This document shows positions 17,707 through 30,100 of a stretch of DNA of 64,000 bases, piece after piece. Every line of letters begins with the position of its first letter. Within the stretch, counting starts at the first letter, position 1. Below the pieces are notes generated by a model. The model saw nothing but the letters and a program-made list of their open reading frames with translations. It had not been told where the DNA came from and did not search any database. The DNA comes from Ciona intestinalis (Eukaryota; Chordata; Ascidiacea; Phlebobranchia; Cionidae): NCBI RefSeq assembly GCF_000224145.3, contig NC_020173.2, positions 3,198,577-3,262,576 on the forward strand, read 5' to 3'. Made by a program: the position numbers and the translations under genes.

Positions 17707-18170
17707 TATTATAATAATGTTTCTATTTTTCAGAAGCTTCCTTATTAAAGACATTACGTTATACGTTTTTGTGTAATTACTTCGCACTTCTGGAAAATAA
17801 AACCACAAAAAAATCATCTTTGCTTTCTAGCTTAGTTCATTTGCTTTAGAATTTTAATACGTCAAGAATAAGGCCATTCCGTCTTCGCGGGTTAGCACTA
17901 GCTTGTTTACAAAGTTATTAATTTGTTACTAGACTCTGGAGGTGGTTTAATCATACAAATCTTGAGTACATATAGGAAGCAAGCTGTAATTTTGTTTCTT
18001 GGTCAGACTTAAGCAACTATAGGCTAAATAATTTTAGCTGCGGATTTTAATACTTTTACATCTCGGCGGTTTGATATTGTAATGCCCATTTACTAAAGCT
18101 TAGCTATTTTGTTTTTGTGGTGGTCCTTTGCCAGAATATTGTTGTGTTTCTTTGCCATAATATATTCTTT

Positions 18171-18193
18171 ATATATATATATATATACATATA
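18171..18193. repeat. (TA)n microsatellite
   Basis: A run of alternating TA dinucleotides with one interruption (ATATACATATA). Confidence 0.8.
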
Positions 18194-18554
18194 TTAGTTC
18201 GGGAAATTAGTATCTAATCTATTAAGTGAAACAGACGATTATATTTATTTATAAGTTATATCTTCATTTTCGTTATTTATAATCGCTGGTGGTGCTCTCT
18301 GAATTCAATAACTCATTCTAAAAAAACATTCTATTTCTTCGTTATCATTATCCATTATTGGCGTGTACTTTATTTTAAATGCATTAAGATTATATGTGCA
18401 CTGTATATTTGGCTGAATAAACACGCATTTATTCTGTCATTTGAACTCATAGGAACAATAATAAACTAAACACAATCTATTATAGAATTAAGATCTATCA
18501 GCTACAAATATCATGGCGATAAGCTACACACAGAATACTCTTTGTTATCATCCA

Positions 18555-19342
18555 TTACTTTTTGATCTTCATTCTGTCGATGTTCGCCAATACGCACCTG
18601 CATTAAAACACATATTATATAAATTAAATCAATGTAACTTATTCCCGCAACAACAGTATAGTTTTAACACGGCTGTTTTGTTTCATACATCTCTCGCCCT
18701 CTTACGATTTTTTTGTATTTTCTTTTAGGTTAAAACTGACATAGCAATACGATAATTCAGAATCCATGATCGGTGGCATTAGACAGGAGTAAATAAACAT
18801 CATTTAGCTCTAAATAACGACACATTACCTGTGACTGTCATGATCGCATGATAACGGTATATGTTTGCAGCTAACTTTTGTCTTGCACTCCTGGCTGTTT
18901 AGACAAAGTCTTCCTATCGGAACATTAGAACAATCGTCCGGTATTGGGTTTGCCTGTAAAAATTGGTATATAATACTTTGAACAATATCGTGGCAACTAT
19001 CAAACCCTGTCCTATAGCCCACGTACCCTTTGTGTCCCTCGCGTTAGGACGAACCAGGGACGAAGGATGGTCTATATATTATCCCATAGCCTATTTCCTA
19101 ATCGTGTTTTTACCAATTAACAAAGCCATTCGTAACGTACGATTATTTTATATGCAAATAATCTTTGTTTACCGGCAAGTGTAACGATAAAAAAGAATAA
19201 AACCTGGACCAACTTACCCACCCCACCATAAAAATACAATTTTGTTGTTTACTCTGAAACTACAATCGTGTTGGTAACTTACCCTCACGTTAAGTACGGA
19301 AACAGACAGTAACATAACAAAAATAATCGCTATTTTTATCAT
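18555..19342 (-). CDS. Predicted small secreted six-cysteine peptide
   Basis: Unrecognised. Three minus-strand exons (19283-19342, 18829-18953, 18555-18597) join in phase into 75 codons plus stop. Exon 1 is exactly a signal-peptide core (MIKIAIIFVMLLSVSVLNVR). Exon 2 is cysteine-rich, starting ANPIPDDCSNVPIGRLC. Exon 3 supplies a sixth cysteine (CVLANIDRMKIKK). Spacing is C-x8-C-x5-C-x5-C-x6-C-x6-C. Splice sites are good: AGG|GTAAGT, TTTTTACAG|G, CACAG|GTAATG, TTTTAATGCAG|G. The even cysteine number in a short secreted chain suggests three disulphides. An alternative third exon at about 18736 would leave five cysteines. Function unknown: a protease inhibitor, defence peptide or signalling peptide are all possible. 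Confidence 0.5.
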
Positions 19343-20639
19343 TTCGGCAAGTCTTTTATATTCATGAAAGAACTGGCCTTTAATGTAGTTACTCTTCTAC
19401 GTATGAATACGACCCACGAGTGCTTGTATTTTATATGTCCTCCAGGTTATAAGGAAAAAGGGTTTACGGTAAAATAGTTTTCAAGTTATGACACGACTGT
19501 CCGTGTCCGGAAAAGGATTTCAATCTCTAAGGCATAAAGAGACGTAAAAAGTAACGTTTCTGAAATAACAATTCCTGAAGTCAATGTAATAGTGGTTTAG
19601 ATGCTTTTAGTAGCTATACTAAAAGGTTTGCCCGTGTGTCATTATGTGTATTTTGCGAAATGTTTGCGTAGACTACATAGACTTATTAGGTCTAGACTCC
19701 TTTTTAACTCTGGTATCAGCAATAAAAAAATGGACAGCCACTTGACTAAGAGCACCAGTATAATAAAACGCCTGAACAAACAACTTAAGATGCACAAGCA
19801 TCTAACATACGTCAGCTTGGTTTTTAATGTCTTCGTTTGACGCAATAGTTTATTTAGCAAGTTCAAGTAGCGGGATCCTGGGTAACAGATCCGGTTCTGG
19901 GTCTTTGTAGATGTTTTATTTATTCTTTATAAAAAATTGTTTTGCTACACGTCCGATCGTAATCCGATTTTCTCCTATATGACAAACGAAAACTGCTGTA
20001 TCAACATAACTTTGGTGAATCACAGTCTTTGAGCACTTGAGCGAAACCTCAAAGCTGATTTGGCGACATTTATCTCCAGTTGTTGTTTCTGTTGTTTTAT
20101 ATTATAATTTCGTCATTGTTTTGCTTAAGGCAAAAATATTTTCTCATGTGCGTTACGAAAACGCGTTGTTCTTACGATTTGTCCCCAATTAAATGTAATA
20201 ATAATAATATTTCTGTGTTAAAAAATTCGAATTTTAGAACATGCTACTTTATGACGTCACAATAATATGCAGATGACCGAATGCAAATTTCCGCGGGAAT
20301 CGTTACAAATTCGCTTTTTTGATAGATTTTCGTTTTAATTTGAAGTTTTTGTTCGATTGTACGTTTTGTTTACAAAGTAATCGGTATCTGCAGCGGCTTT
20401 TAAAACTACAGAGCCCATCTAACCTAAGGTAAGCGAGAAAAAAACACTTTTTCTGCAGCAAAAGTAGTTTTTTGCTAAACTTCCATTTTTACAACATTGA
20501 CTTCTATTTTAAATAAATATTAGTTTATAAAATCAGTTGTTTTAAATGTTCCGGTATGCACGCTACATAGTACAGTGTCGGGTTAACGCTTAAATATCGT
20601 TTTTGTTACTTTTTTACATTTTTTAGCGTAACGCCTTAA
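19343..20639. other. Intergenic, possible 5' region of the mosaic gene
   Basis: No coding exon recognised. Near 20281 an octamer ATGCAAAT is followed by GC-richer sequence. At about 20430 CTAACCTAAG|GTAAGC resembles a donor, so a non-coding first exon of the downstream gene is possible but unproven. Confidence 0.35.
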
Positions 20640-21660
20640 CGTTGACGGCGGGTCCCTAATAAAACTACAGGTTGCAAACGGTTGCAGATATTTTGGTTAT
20701 TTTGACCAGAAACACTACGCGGCCACGTCCAACAGATGTCAAATGACCATACGAGTTTAACAAACCAACTTTTGTCTGATACCTTAAATGGTTTTTGAGT
20801 TATAGAAATAACCAAAATACCTGCAACCGCGTAATGTTTTTTTGACATTACCTAATAAAACTACGGATTGTAAGCGGTTGCAAATACTTATGACCATACA
20901 AGTTTAACAAACCAACTTTTGGTCCGATACCTCAAATGGTTTTTGAGGGGTACCTAATAAAACTACAGGTTGCAAACGGTTGCAAATATTTTGGTTAGCT
21001 CGACCAGAAACCTGTCTGCAGAGTATGGCAGTTCCTGACGAGATCTCGCGCGTGCCAGGCGGTTATTTTTCGAGTGCGCGCATGCTATCATTAAAAAACT
21101 GCGTGCGAAGCATGTACATTTTCAAGCCACGTTAGGAAATCTTACTTAATTTAATACTTTTTTTTTCTTTGTTTAAATAATTAGCGTGCGTGGGACAAAT
21201 TGTGGCGTGCATCACCAAAAGTCTGTAAAAAAATCGCGCGTGCACCCGCCATACTCTGCAGTCTGGACCAGAAACACTACGCGGCCACGTCCAACAGATG
21301 TCAAATGACCATATTAGTTTAACAAATTAAATTTTGGTCGGATACCACGAATGGTTTTTAAGTTATGGTAAAAAAAACAATTACGCGGTTGCAAACGGTT
21401 CAGATATTTTAGTTAATTCGACCAGAAACGCTATGCGGCCACATCCAATAGATGTCAAATGACCATACGAGTGTAACAAACCAACTTTTGGTCCGATACC
21501 TCGAATGGTTTTTGAGTTATGGTCAAAAAACCATTACGCAGTTGCATGCTGTCGCAGATATTTTAGTTGTTCCGATAACTGAAAAACCATTCGAGGTATC
21601 GGACCAAAAATTGGTTTGTTAAGCTCGTATGGTCATTTGACATCAATTGTACGTGGACGC
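20640..21660. repeat. Degenerate tandem repeat array with inverted last copy
   Basis: Four diverged direct copies share TAAAACTACAGGTTGCAAACGG, GACCAGAAACACTACGCGGCC, GATGTCAAATGACCATACGAG and CCGATACCT.AATGGTTTTTGAG blocks. They start near 20654, 20851, 20948 and 21386. The second copy is internally deleted, the third is split by an inserted element, and the end (about 21575-21660) is the reverse complement of the same unit. It lies immediately upstream of the mosaic gene start codon. Confidence 0.8.
21013..21267. mobile_element. Non-autonomous inverted-repeat element (MITE)
   Basis: About 255 bases bounded by TCTGCAGAGTATGGC on the left and GCCATACTCTGCAG on the right, i.e. terminal inverted repeats of about 15-18 bp. 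GACCAGAAAC occurs on both sides, which fits a target duplication of about 10 bp within repeat copy 3. No ORF. A related fragment lies in TRMT112 intron 2. Confidence 0.75.
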
Positions 21661-21731
21661 GTAACGCGTAGTTAACTATGATCATATAGGGTGAACTTCG
21701 GTGCAACGTTGTATGTGCTGTGCCTGACGAG

Positions 21732-24102
21732 ATGGACCCTGAGCATATAGAGCTTAACATGTTGCCAGATCCTCCAGTGGCTGGTGAAACAAATACCCAA
21801 GAACCAACACAAGTTCCTGTTGAACCTATGGAACAGGTCGGTGTCGTTACACATACAATTGAGTGTGTGTGTTTTTAAACTTTTATATAATCGGTATAAG
21901 TTAATATATACTGTATTGTGGGTTCTGTAGCCACACCTTTGTTTGATCTATTTACTTAAAAGGTTTTTAGTTTTTACCTTTACCCTGTTTTTAAAGACTC
22001 ATTTACTCCCAACTCCTTTCTCTTCATTGTCGTTTTAACATCAAATTAAGTTCCCTCTTTTGTCAACCATAATATCATTCTTTCATTTACCAAAAGAATC
22101 AAGATGTGGTTGAACCACAAACAGAAGTAGAAATGGTGGAAGGAGAAGGGGTAGAAGATGGTTCTGAGTATGATGAAGAACAGGGTATGAATTATCTTTT
22201 AACTTTACTTTAAGTTCTTACTTTAACAGCCTTGTACAGCCCTGTAGTTCGTACTGTTACTATGTCAGCATATTACTATATTTTAACAACTATAGTATAT
22301 TTTTTACCACTGTTAGCTTTTTATAGCAGCTTGTTTAAATAAGCATAATACACTGTTACTGCTTTACCTTTTCTTCACTAGCAGTTAGCAATGTATGTGT
22401 GGGTGATCTTATACACTTTTACATTGTTTTAGATAAACTATTATCGAAGGAAAACATGAAAGAACTGGCTCCATGGTTTGTGTTATCTGGCATTGGTGTT
22501 ACCCTACTGCTAGTAGCAGGTATTTTTATTTTATTTTGATTGTGTCGATTTACTTTTGCTTAATCTATTAACTTTATTACAGCAGCCATCTAACCAATGG
22601 TAGTTTTTTATGCAGCAACCTATACTTATCATTTGTCTTACAATCAAAGTCGCCTTGTTTTTAAATTTTAACAGTATCTGGCTAAAATTTATTGCAGTTC
22701 TGCACTTATTTGTCAAACATAAGGAACCTTTGCTTTTATACAGCTATTTCATGTACAGATTGCTTACAAACTTTACTTTAACAGTGATTCTATTTTGTAC
22801 TGGAACGGGACCCCCACAAATGGAATTAGACCCTTTAAAAATCCCAGCATACCAGGCTTCAATAAAAATCAATTCGGTTGACGGTGAAATGCTAAAGTTT
22901 GATAAAAATTTGAAATACATTGGAAGTATGGAGTCAAGGGAACTAAGGCGTATGGTAGAACCAAAGGTAATGTTTAATAGGAGATATCTTGGCACTAAAC
23001 TATGGTGGCAAAGTGAACAGGCAGGCTATTCCAGTACTGTACTTGCCTGGTCTAGTTGTAGGCTCTAAACTTGAAGTGCCAGGGTAGGCAGTCCTAAATT
23101 TTTATGCATTGTCATAATCAGTAAACATTAAAACTAAAGTTTTATTGATAAGTAACGTTAAATATTTCTGTAAATCTGGCTCTGAACCAATGTCCATGAA
23201 TTTGGATAATTCTTGTAACTAAATAGCAATCAGGAATCAAAAGCTTTTTGGTTTTGTTTGTTACGTATTCTTAGTGTTTAATTTAAATAATACGGTTGTT
23301 GTTTTGTTTCAGTTGATGGATATATACGAAGAAGCTGGATTAATGGAGGTAGAAGTTGTAGTTCTTGCATTCAAGTATGGTGGTGCTGGTACAACTATGA
23401 ACTCAACTAAACCAATGGGTCGACTTGCTTCGGAAATGGGATCAGATGGTGGGATAGTTATCAGGCATTGGGTGAGCCCTGAGTGGTGTTTTATGTTGGA
23501 AAAGTTTTCAACATCTTTTAAGCCTATGCTGTAGCGCTGTAGTCTGTTGGTGTTTGGATAAGGAGCTTCTGGCGCAAATCTCAATGTTCTATGGTGTGTC
23601 ATGTTGTAGGCCTCACTCACGTAGGGTATGTTAAAAAAAATATACCAGTAAAAACAGTTTTTGGTTCTTTTGTTTAATATTTTGTGATAAGCGTTTCGAA
23701 AAGGTTTTAATAACATTTCAAATAGCACAATCATAAGAATAGTGTGATTTATGTTAGTCTGTGACTCTGTGTTGTGTTTTGTAATTACAGTAACAATAAT
23801 AAAGCCGGTTACAAAGTTTCTTAATTTTAACGACCTCTTTTTGTTTACCAAACAGGTCTACACTTCTAAGAACAGCACTATGTCCATCGTGGACCTCATT
23901 GAAAGTGTTAAACAAGCTGCTACCACTGAACCTGATGTTATGATTGATATGGCATCAATACAGTTACTTCCCTTGGATAACATGACACTTGCTCAAGCTG
24001 CACTTGTGTTATCACAACATGGCTTCTTTAAACATGGAATTCAACATCTAGACTTGACGTTGCTTAATAAACTTGGACTTGTAAGAGGACCTGAGAATCT
24101 TG
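21732..24102 (+). CDS. Mosaic gene exons 1-6: cytoplasmic tail, TM helix, SEA-like region
   Basis: Exons 21732-21836, 22097-22184, 22433-22519, 22785-22966, 23313-23471, 23856-24102. The tail is acidic and Pro/Glu-rich (PDPPVAGETNTQEPTQVPVE, then VEGEGVEDGSEYDEEQ). The helix WFVLSGIGVTLLLVAVILF spans the exon 3/4 junction; with no signal peptide before it, this implies N-in, C-out topology. Exons 4-5 (IKINSVDGEML, LRRMVEPKLMDIYEEAGL, VEVVVLAFKYG) resemble an SEA fold. I see no GSVVV-type autocleavage motif. Exon 6 is a linker (NSTMSIVDLIESVKQA) with no identified domain. Confidence 0.8.
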
Positions 24103-27100
24103 GTAAGGATTTTAACCTTTTTTTTTATATATGTTAACAATTGGTAAGGTTATAGCATAGTGATAAAATACTAGAACAGGAGAATTTGAACTAAGTCATA
24201 CCTTGACTTTGGTATTGGTATAATGTAGTTATACTCATATTTGTCCGACATACGGAACCTTATTTATTTGGGAAATGCAGTACTTCTTTCGGTCTGCTTG
24301 TTTGTTTTGACAATTAACAGCAAAAGCTGTTTTATGAGTAATACCGTAACAAAGAAGCATAAAAGTCAACATAAAAAAGATGATATCGCAACGGAAGAAA
24401 CATTCAACTTAAAAAGTTGATTTCGTAACAAAAGATACATAAAATTTATACGAACACTGGTCACACATACCACCCCTAATATTACTCCTATACTCAGGTG
24501 TACAAAGTGATGAAGATGATGGTGTATGCCCACCCCTCACCACCCCCCTACACACCACACTATCGCCTACCTCTTGTAGGGATTCAAGCAGTACATACCT
24601 TGGTATGGAGTGTACGTTTGAATGTACTGGTGGTCGGTATATGGAAGGATCAGCAACTCGTGTCTGCTTATCAACTGGACAATGGAGTGGGTCCCCTGCA
24701 GTTTGTAAAAGTAAGTTGGTTAATAAATTCACCCATCATTGACCGACATATGATCTGCATCTATCAAATGTGTCAAGAGTTCTTGCAAATAGTTGTTGAT
24801 TTACAAAAAAAAAGATAAAAACATGATTGAATCTCAAAATATACTGTCCGAAATGGTTATAACTAAATGATGAAATTAGTGTAGTATATTACAATTAAGG
24901 CCCTTTTAGGGAAGCAACAGGCTTAAACATCGGATTAGGTTCATGCAGTATCATCCAGGCTATCTCTGGCTTACATCCGAAGCCAACTCTGGCCTGCATT
25001 CAAGGTGGCTAGCTCACCATATGTAAAATATACTTGGTTGATGTTCAGATAACATAATAATATAACGAATTTTGAATTCATCTCTTCGAAAATGTTAGAA
25101 GATCATGTTATTTATAAAACAATGAGGAGGGAATCAACAACAAAACAACAGTTGTTAAAACATGGTGTGGATAAAGTCTGGGGAAGGGTGTTGATTAGAA
25201 TGCGTGGCTGTTGCACCCAATTTAGTAACCAATAATGTATGATGGCAGTATGTATTCACTAAGCTACATGATTATTCTTTCAGCCAAGTGTCCAGCAATA
25301 CACCTTGCAACAAGTGGATCCTTACTACCTGGCTCATGTTCACAAGATCAGTCAAATGAAGGCCAATTATGCTTTGTACAATGCCCTAATTCTCATCAGT
25401 TATATTCAGATACAACTGCAGCATCAGGTATAAATTTGCACTTTTAATCAACTACCTAATAACCTGTTGTTAATAATAAGTAAATGGGTAAGTGAACTTC
25501 CTATATTTATTCTTGCGAATCAGGCCAACATCAGTAGTAGAACTGTTAAACTCGAATGTCTAGGGGTCGTACATATTATGCCCACTTACAAGTCTGAAGT
25601 GCAACTTTGGGGGTGTTTTATTTGCTTTGGTTTGTTTTATATATATTCAATACTCTGGTCTACCCATTAGTGACCACTTAGCAGTATAGTTCACCATCAT
25701 ATTTGTTTTAATCCACAGGTTTTGCATCCAATAGTTTGTTCCGTGAATGTCAAACGGGAGGTTGGAGTGGTGATGTGGGATTCTGTAAAGGTAACTTCAT
25801 GATTTCTTTTTATAATTATGATGTAAAACAGTTGGTAAGGCTTTTGTATTTTCAACATACTGCAAGCGCTTCAACCCAAAGCCTATTGACAATGTTCTTT
25901 AACTTTAGAAAATGAAGGAGAGGCCTAAATTGTTAGACACGCATTCCTGTGCAACAAATCTTGGCGCTTAATAAATAAACTTGTTCTACTGTTACTTCTC
26001 GTCTTTTTGCTTTTGTAAACTTTTCCGATTTTCTTACAGAATAAAGTCGTTCATTCTTTAATTAGATTTTATTTCCCAGCTCGATGCGCAGCACTTGAAG
26101 CCCCTATGTATAGCAGTGTAATGCCATCACAATGCACAAGTAACCCTCAGGGTGGTGACATATGCACATTAGAATGTAATGCAGGATATGTACTTGATGG
26201 TGGTGGTTCTACACAGCAAGTTACTTGTGGCTTGGATGGTCATTGGAATTATGAGTTACTGCATTGTAAAAGTAAGTCTTAGATAATTGAAACTTCACCT
26301 ATTTCTCTTAATTGCTTGTATAGATAGTGTGCTACTAGTGTGTCTTTTAAGCTTTTCATGTCAATTTCCTGCAATTGGCCAAGTAAAATTTCAAATTCAT
26401 TTTACAAAACTAAATTAATATAAATATATACATTTTGTGTACTTTATATACAATTTGTGTACTTATTTTATTCTGCACGCTACATAAGTGCTAAAATGAA
26501 GACCGTTTAAAAAGCTAAATAAGTGTTAACAATAACATGATACAGTTAGAAAAGCTAAATAAGTGGTAATATAAAGACAGTTAAAGGTCCTAAATAAGTG
26601 ATATTACGAAAACAGTTAACATGTAAGTTTTACCAGTGTAACTTCAGTACTTATATTTTTACATTAGAAACATGCCCAGTAATAGTGGTTGGTGCCAACC
26701 AAATGGTAGAGCCTACCACATGCTCCCAACACCCGTATGAAGGAGAGACTTGTATGTTAGGATGTGCACCAGGGTATACAATATCAGGGGTCAGTAATAG
26801 GTATGTATATCAGTGGGTATTTGAGCTGGTGATGAAAAGGCATGTACATGTTAGTAGTATGCATGTAAGTGATAGTGTATAAGCCTTATCATTTGATCTA
26901 TAAAGGTGGTGTTCATAAACAAAGTAGGAAGTCTAGGCAAGTTAAAAAGAAAAAAAAGTGAAAGTGCATTATTAAAGTAGGTTACTTAACTGTAGTTTAC
27001 ATTTTTGTAATTTGAAAGGAGTCAGATGAACTTATGTCAGCCAAATTTATTAGAAACATAACTTTAGTAGGACCTGGTGTTAATTACGACTAGAAATCCA

Positions 27101-30100
27101 TTTATAAGTTTTCCAATAAATTTGTTAATTTTCCATTCCGGAAAATTGGATACAACCGTAATGTAAACAGCAACATTAAAAATATACTGTTACCCCAAAA
27201 AAATATATTTGATCCAATACATAACTACAGGGTATGTTTATCTGGTGGGACATGGGATTCAGTACAAGCTACTTGTGTACCGGCATGTTCAACATTGTCT
27301 TCTATTACAAATGGTGTCGTAACATCAGTACAAGGTATTTATTTATTATATTGTTAACGTTTTAGTAGAACCAACTACTAAGCTTTGAAAAAGTGTCACT
27401 AAAGTTGAGTTAGAAACTATAGTGATTGGCGCTGTAGCTTAGTGGTTATGCGCTTGCATCATAACTGAAGGATACTGGGTTCTATGCTTGACTCTGATAC
27501 CAATACTGATAGAATGACCGGCGAATGCGACTTTGGCCAAGACACTGTATGCATGTGGTAACTTGTAAGCAAGCATGAGGTGTATGAAACAACACCCGTG
27601 TTATTACAACTGTCGTTACCCCGCCACATGGTTATAAATAAGATACATTCTTTCATCTAAATACAACCTGTTATCAATATTCATACAACTTTTCTTTCCT
27701 AGGCTCTTGCTTCACCAATAATCCTCCAGAAGGCACTAAATGTTCTTTGGTATGTGACAGTGGGTATACACCATCAGCTGATTATACAACTTGTGACAGT
27801 AATGGAGATTGGACAGTTCCTAACATTATGTGTATAAGTAAGTGCCCGCTATGTGTTGTTTACATGTTAGCTGTGCGCATGTGATTGCAATATTTTGGTC
27901 AGATTAAATATTCGGCTGTACTGCAGCTGAATTGGAAGCAAACTTTATGTAGTATTTTTTTGGAAATTGACCTAAAAAATCTGTAAAAACTCTACCCTTA
28001 CTGTTTACCTAAGTTGTAAGACAAACTAGCTTCCGGTTACAAACCCAAGGCATTTAGCATTTACCATAAATTTCAAGGCTCTTTTAAACGAAAAAGTTTC
28101 TAACTCCAATCCTAAACTTTTTATTAAAACCTTGTCCTTGTAGGAGCGTGCCCGTTGCTCTCTAGTCCCTCCAGTGGCAGTTGGTCGCCATCCTCATGCT
28201 CGTTAAGCGGCCACCACACCCCATCCGTTGATTGCACCCTTAGTTGCAATGCTCCGTACAATGTTGTTGGTTCGTCCACCATTACATGTGATAGCAATAC
28301 TGGGGAATGGAGTAATATGCCCGGTCACTGTGCAGGTTTGTTGTAAATATTCAGCTTTTTTGTATAGTAGGCTGGGGAAAGTCGGGACACCTTTAGCACA
28401 TAATATTCAAATATCCTGACTGTATTTTAAATAATTAACAACTGTCTATGGCAGTCGTAAGGTTACGGTTTTATGATTCTTTGAATGTTCTTTGTTTACT
28501 ATCAAATAAGGAATAAAGGGAAAGGTGTCCCATCTTCCCCCACCCTGCTGTATATTATGGCCATATGGTAGTGACCTGTAACGTTAGGGATGCACACTTT
28601 TTAAACACGTATCATAGGTTTAACACCCCAGTTTTAGGCCTAAAATTGCTTTTTTATTTTAATAGAATAGGTATGTACATACAAGCACAGCCAAGGTATA
28701 TCGCATTCACCACATTATTCAATAGTTTCCTATGTTTGACAAGTATGAGTGTAGCTGCATTTTAACAACGCCACCCAAGAATATCATAATAGCCACCCCT
28801 AAATACTAAAAAAATGTGGTGTAATTTGCTCACTTTCCATCTCCAGTTACTTGCAATGCATTGAGTGCTCCTACAAACGGAGGTGTTACATCCACCTGCA
28901 CTACATCTACCATGGTTGGTACATCATGTATATATACATGTGATGCTGGATATACTTTAACTGGAACCAAACAAGTCAGTTGTTTGGATACTGGATTATG
29001 GTCTGCAGTTCAACCCTCTTGTGGCGGTAGGTTCAGTTTTATCATTATTACTTAAAACTGAGGACGTATTTTTGTGTTACTATATCGTCATACATTTGTT
29101 AGCCTTTGTCACCATATTATATATTAATGTTTTTCATTGTAACAAGACAGTTTATGCGTTGTAAACTAGGGAACGCAGTGATTGTACATCACTCGCTTGC
29201 CTCGTGTCTGCCTATCCTTCCGACCATGTATTGATACATATTCAGTGTCATTAGATCGCTGGGCGTATGTGTCTTGAGAAAGACAATTAACTGCAATTGC
29301 TCCCAACCAGTGGTCACTAATGGGCTGTCTTACATACATGGTAACTCATAAGCTGACACAAGGTGTATAAAACGGAACACCTGTGTTTTAACAACTGTCG
29401 CTTTTTTGCCAAGAATGAATAATACAAGTTACATTCATTTATTTATTATTTATATGATTGTATTTATCTCTTCGTAGATAAATGTGCTCAAATTAGATAA
29501 CAAATTCATAACTTAGGCCGCAATAGAAGAAAATTATTGTAATATAATAGCTGGACAAATGTATTCTTTCCACAGTTGAAACTCAATATTTAATCAAACA
29601 AACTTCTTCATCTGGTGTTGTTGTGTGTCTTCATGTAAACGAGAACAACATGTTGGTAAAGAAATATGCTGCTGATTGTACTAAAAATACTGAAGGGAAT
29701 AGATGGGCTCTAGTTGCTCCAACTAATATTGTGAACGTTTATTCAAAAGAATGTTTGACAACTTCAGCTACAGATGATGCTAAACTTGAAGTGAGTTGTT
29801 GGTTGTTTTTTTATCAAGATGTAACTCTTGACGCTGTGGCAAGTGGTTAGCGCCTACCTGTAACCCAGAGGTAATGGGTTCAGGGCTCTACGCTCCTACC
29901 ATTGTGGGCTTATGTGTCTTTGGGCAAGATACTTAACAGCAATTGCTCCAACCCAGTGGTCACTAATGGGTTGTCCAAATTATTCAGCCATATATAAAAA
30001 ATTAAAAAAATCCCTTAAAAAAATATTCACCCACAAAGGATAAAGTAAGTTTCATTTATTCATTAAAAACATATAACGACTGGTGTTGCCTCGCCATGCG

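Larger units (their letters stand above)
15853..18554. other. Non-coding region upstream of TMEM62
   Basis: No convincing protein exon was found. It holds a less AT-rich island with several YY1-like motifs (about 16925-17355), an exon-like block at 17618-17706 and a TA-rich microsatellite near 18171-18193. The 122-codon ORF at 17099-17467 has low-complexity, non-conserved-looking content. Confidence 0.5.

Noticed and set aside
18700..18740. Alternative third exon of the six-cysteine peptide (acceptor at about 18736)
   Set aside because: It is in phase but yields a short Lys-rich end and an odd cysteine count; the 18597 acceptor is better supported.
22610..23068. 152-codon ORF treated as one exon
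   Set aside because: It runs through intron 3 and past the exon 4 donor (CCAAAG|GTAATG). Only 22785-22966 joins the neighbours in phase.
23309..23851. 180-codon minus-strand ORF
   Set aside because: Antisense of mosaic exon 5 and its intron; no recognisable domain.
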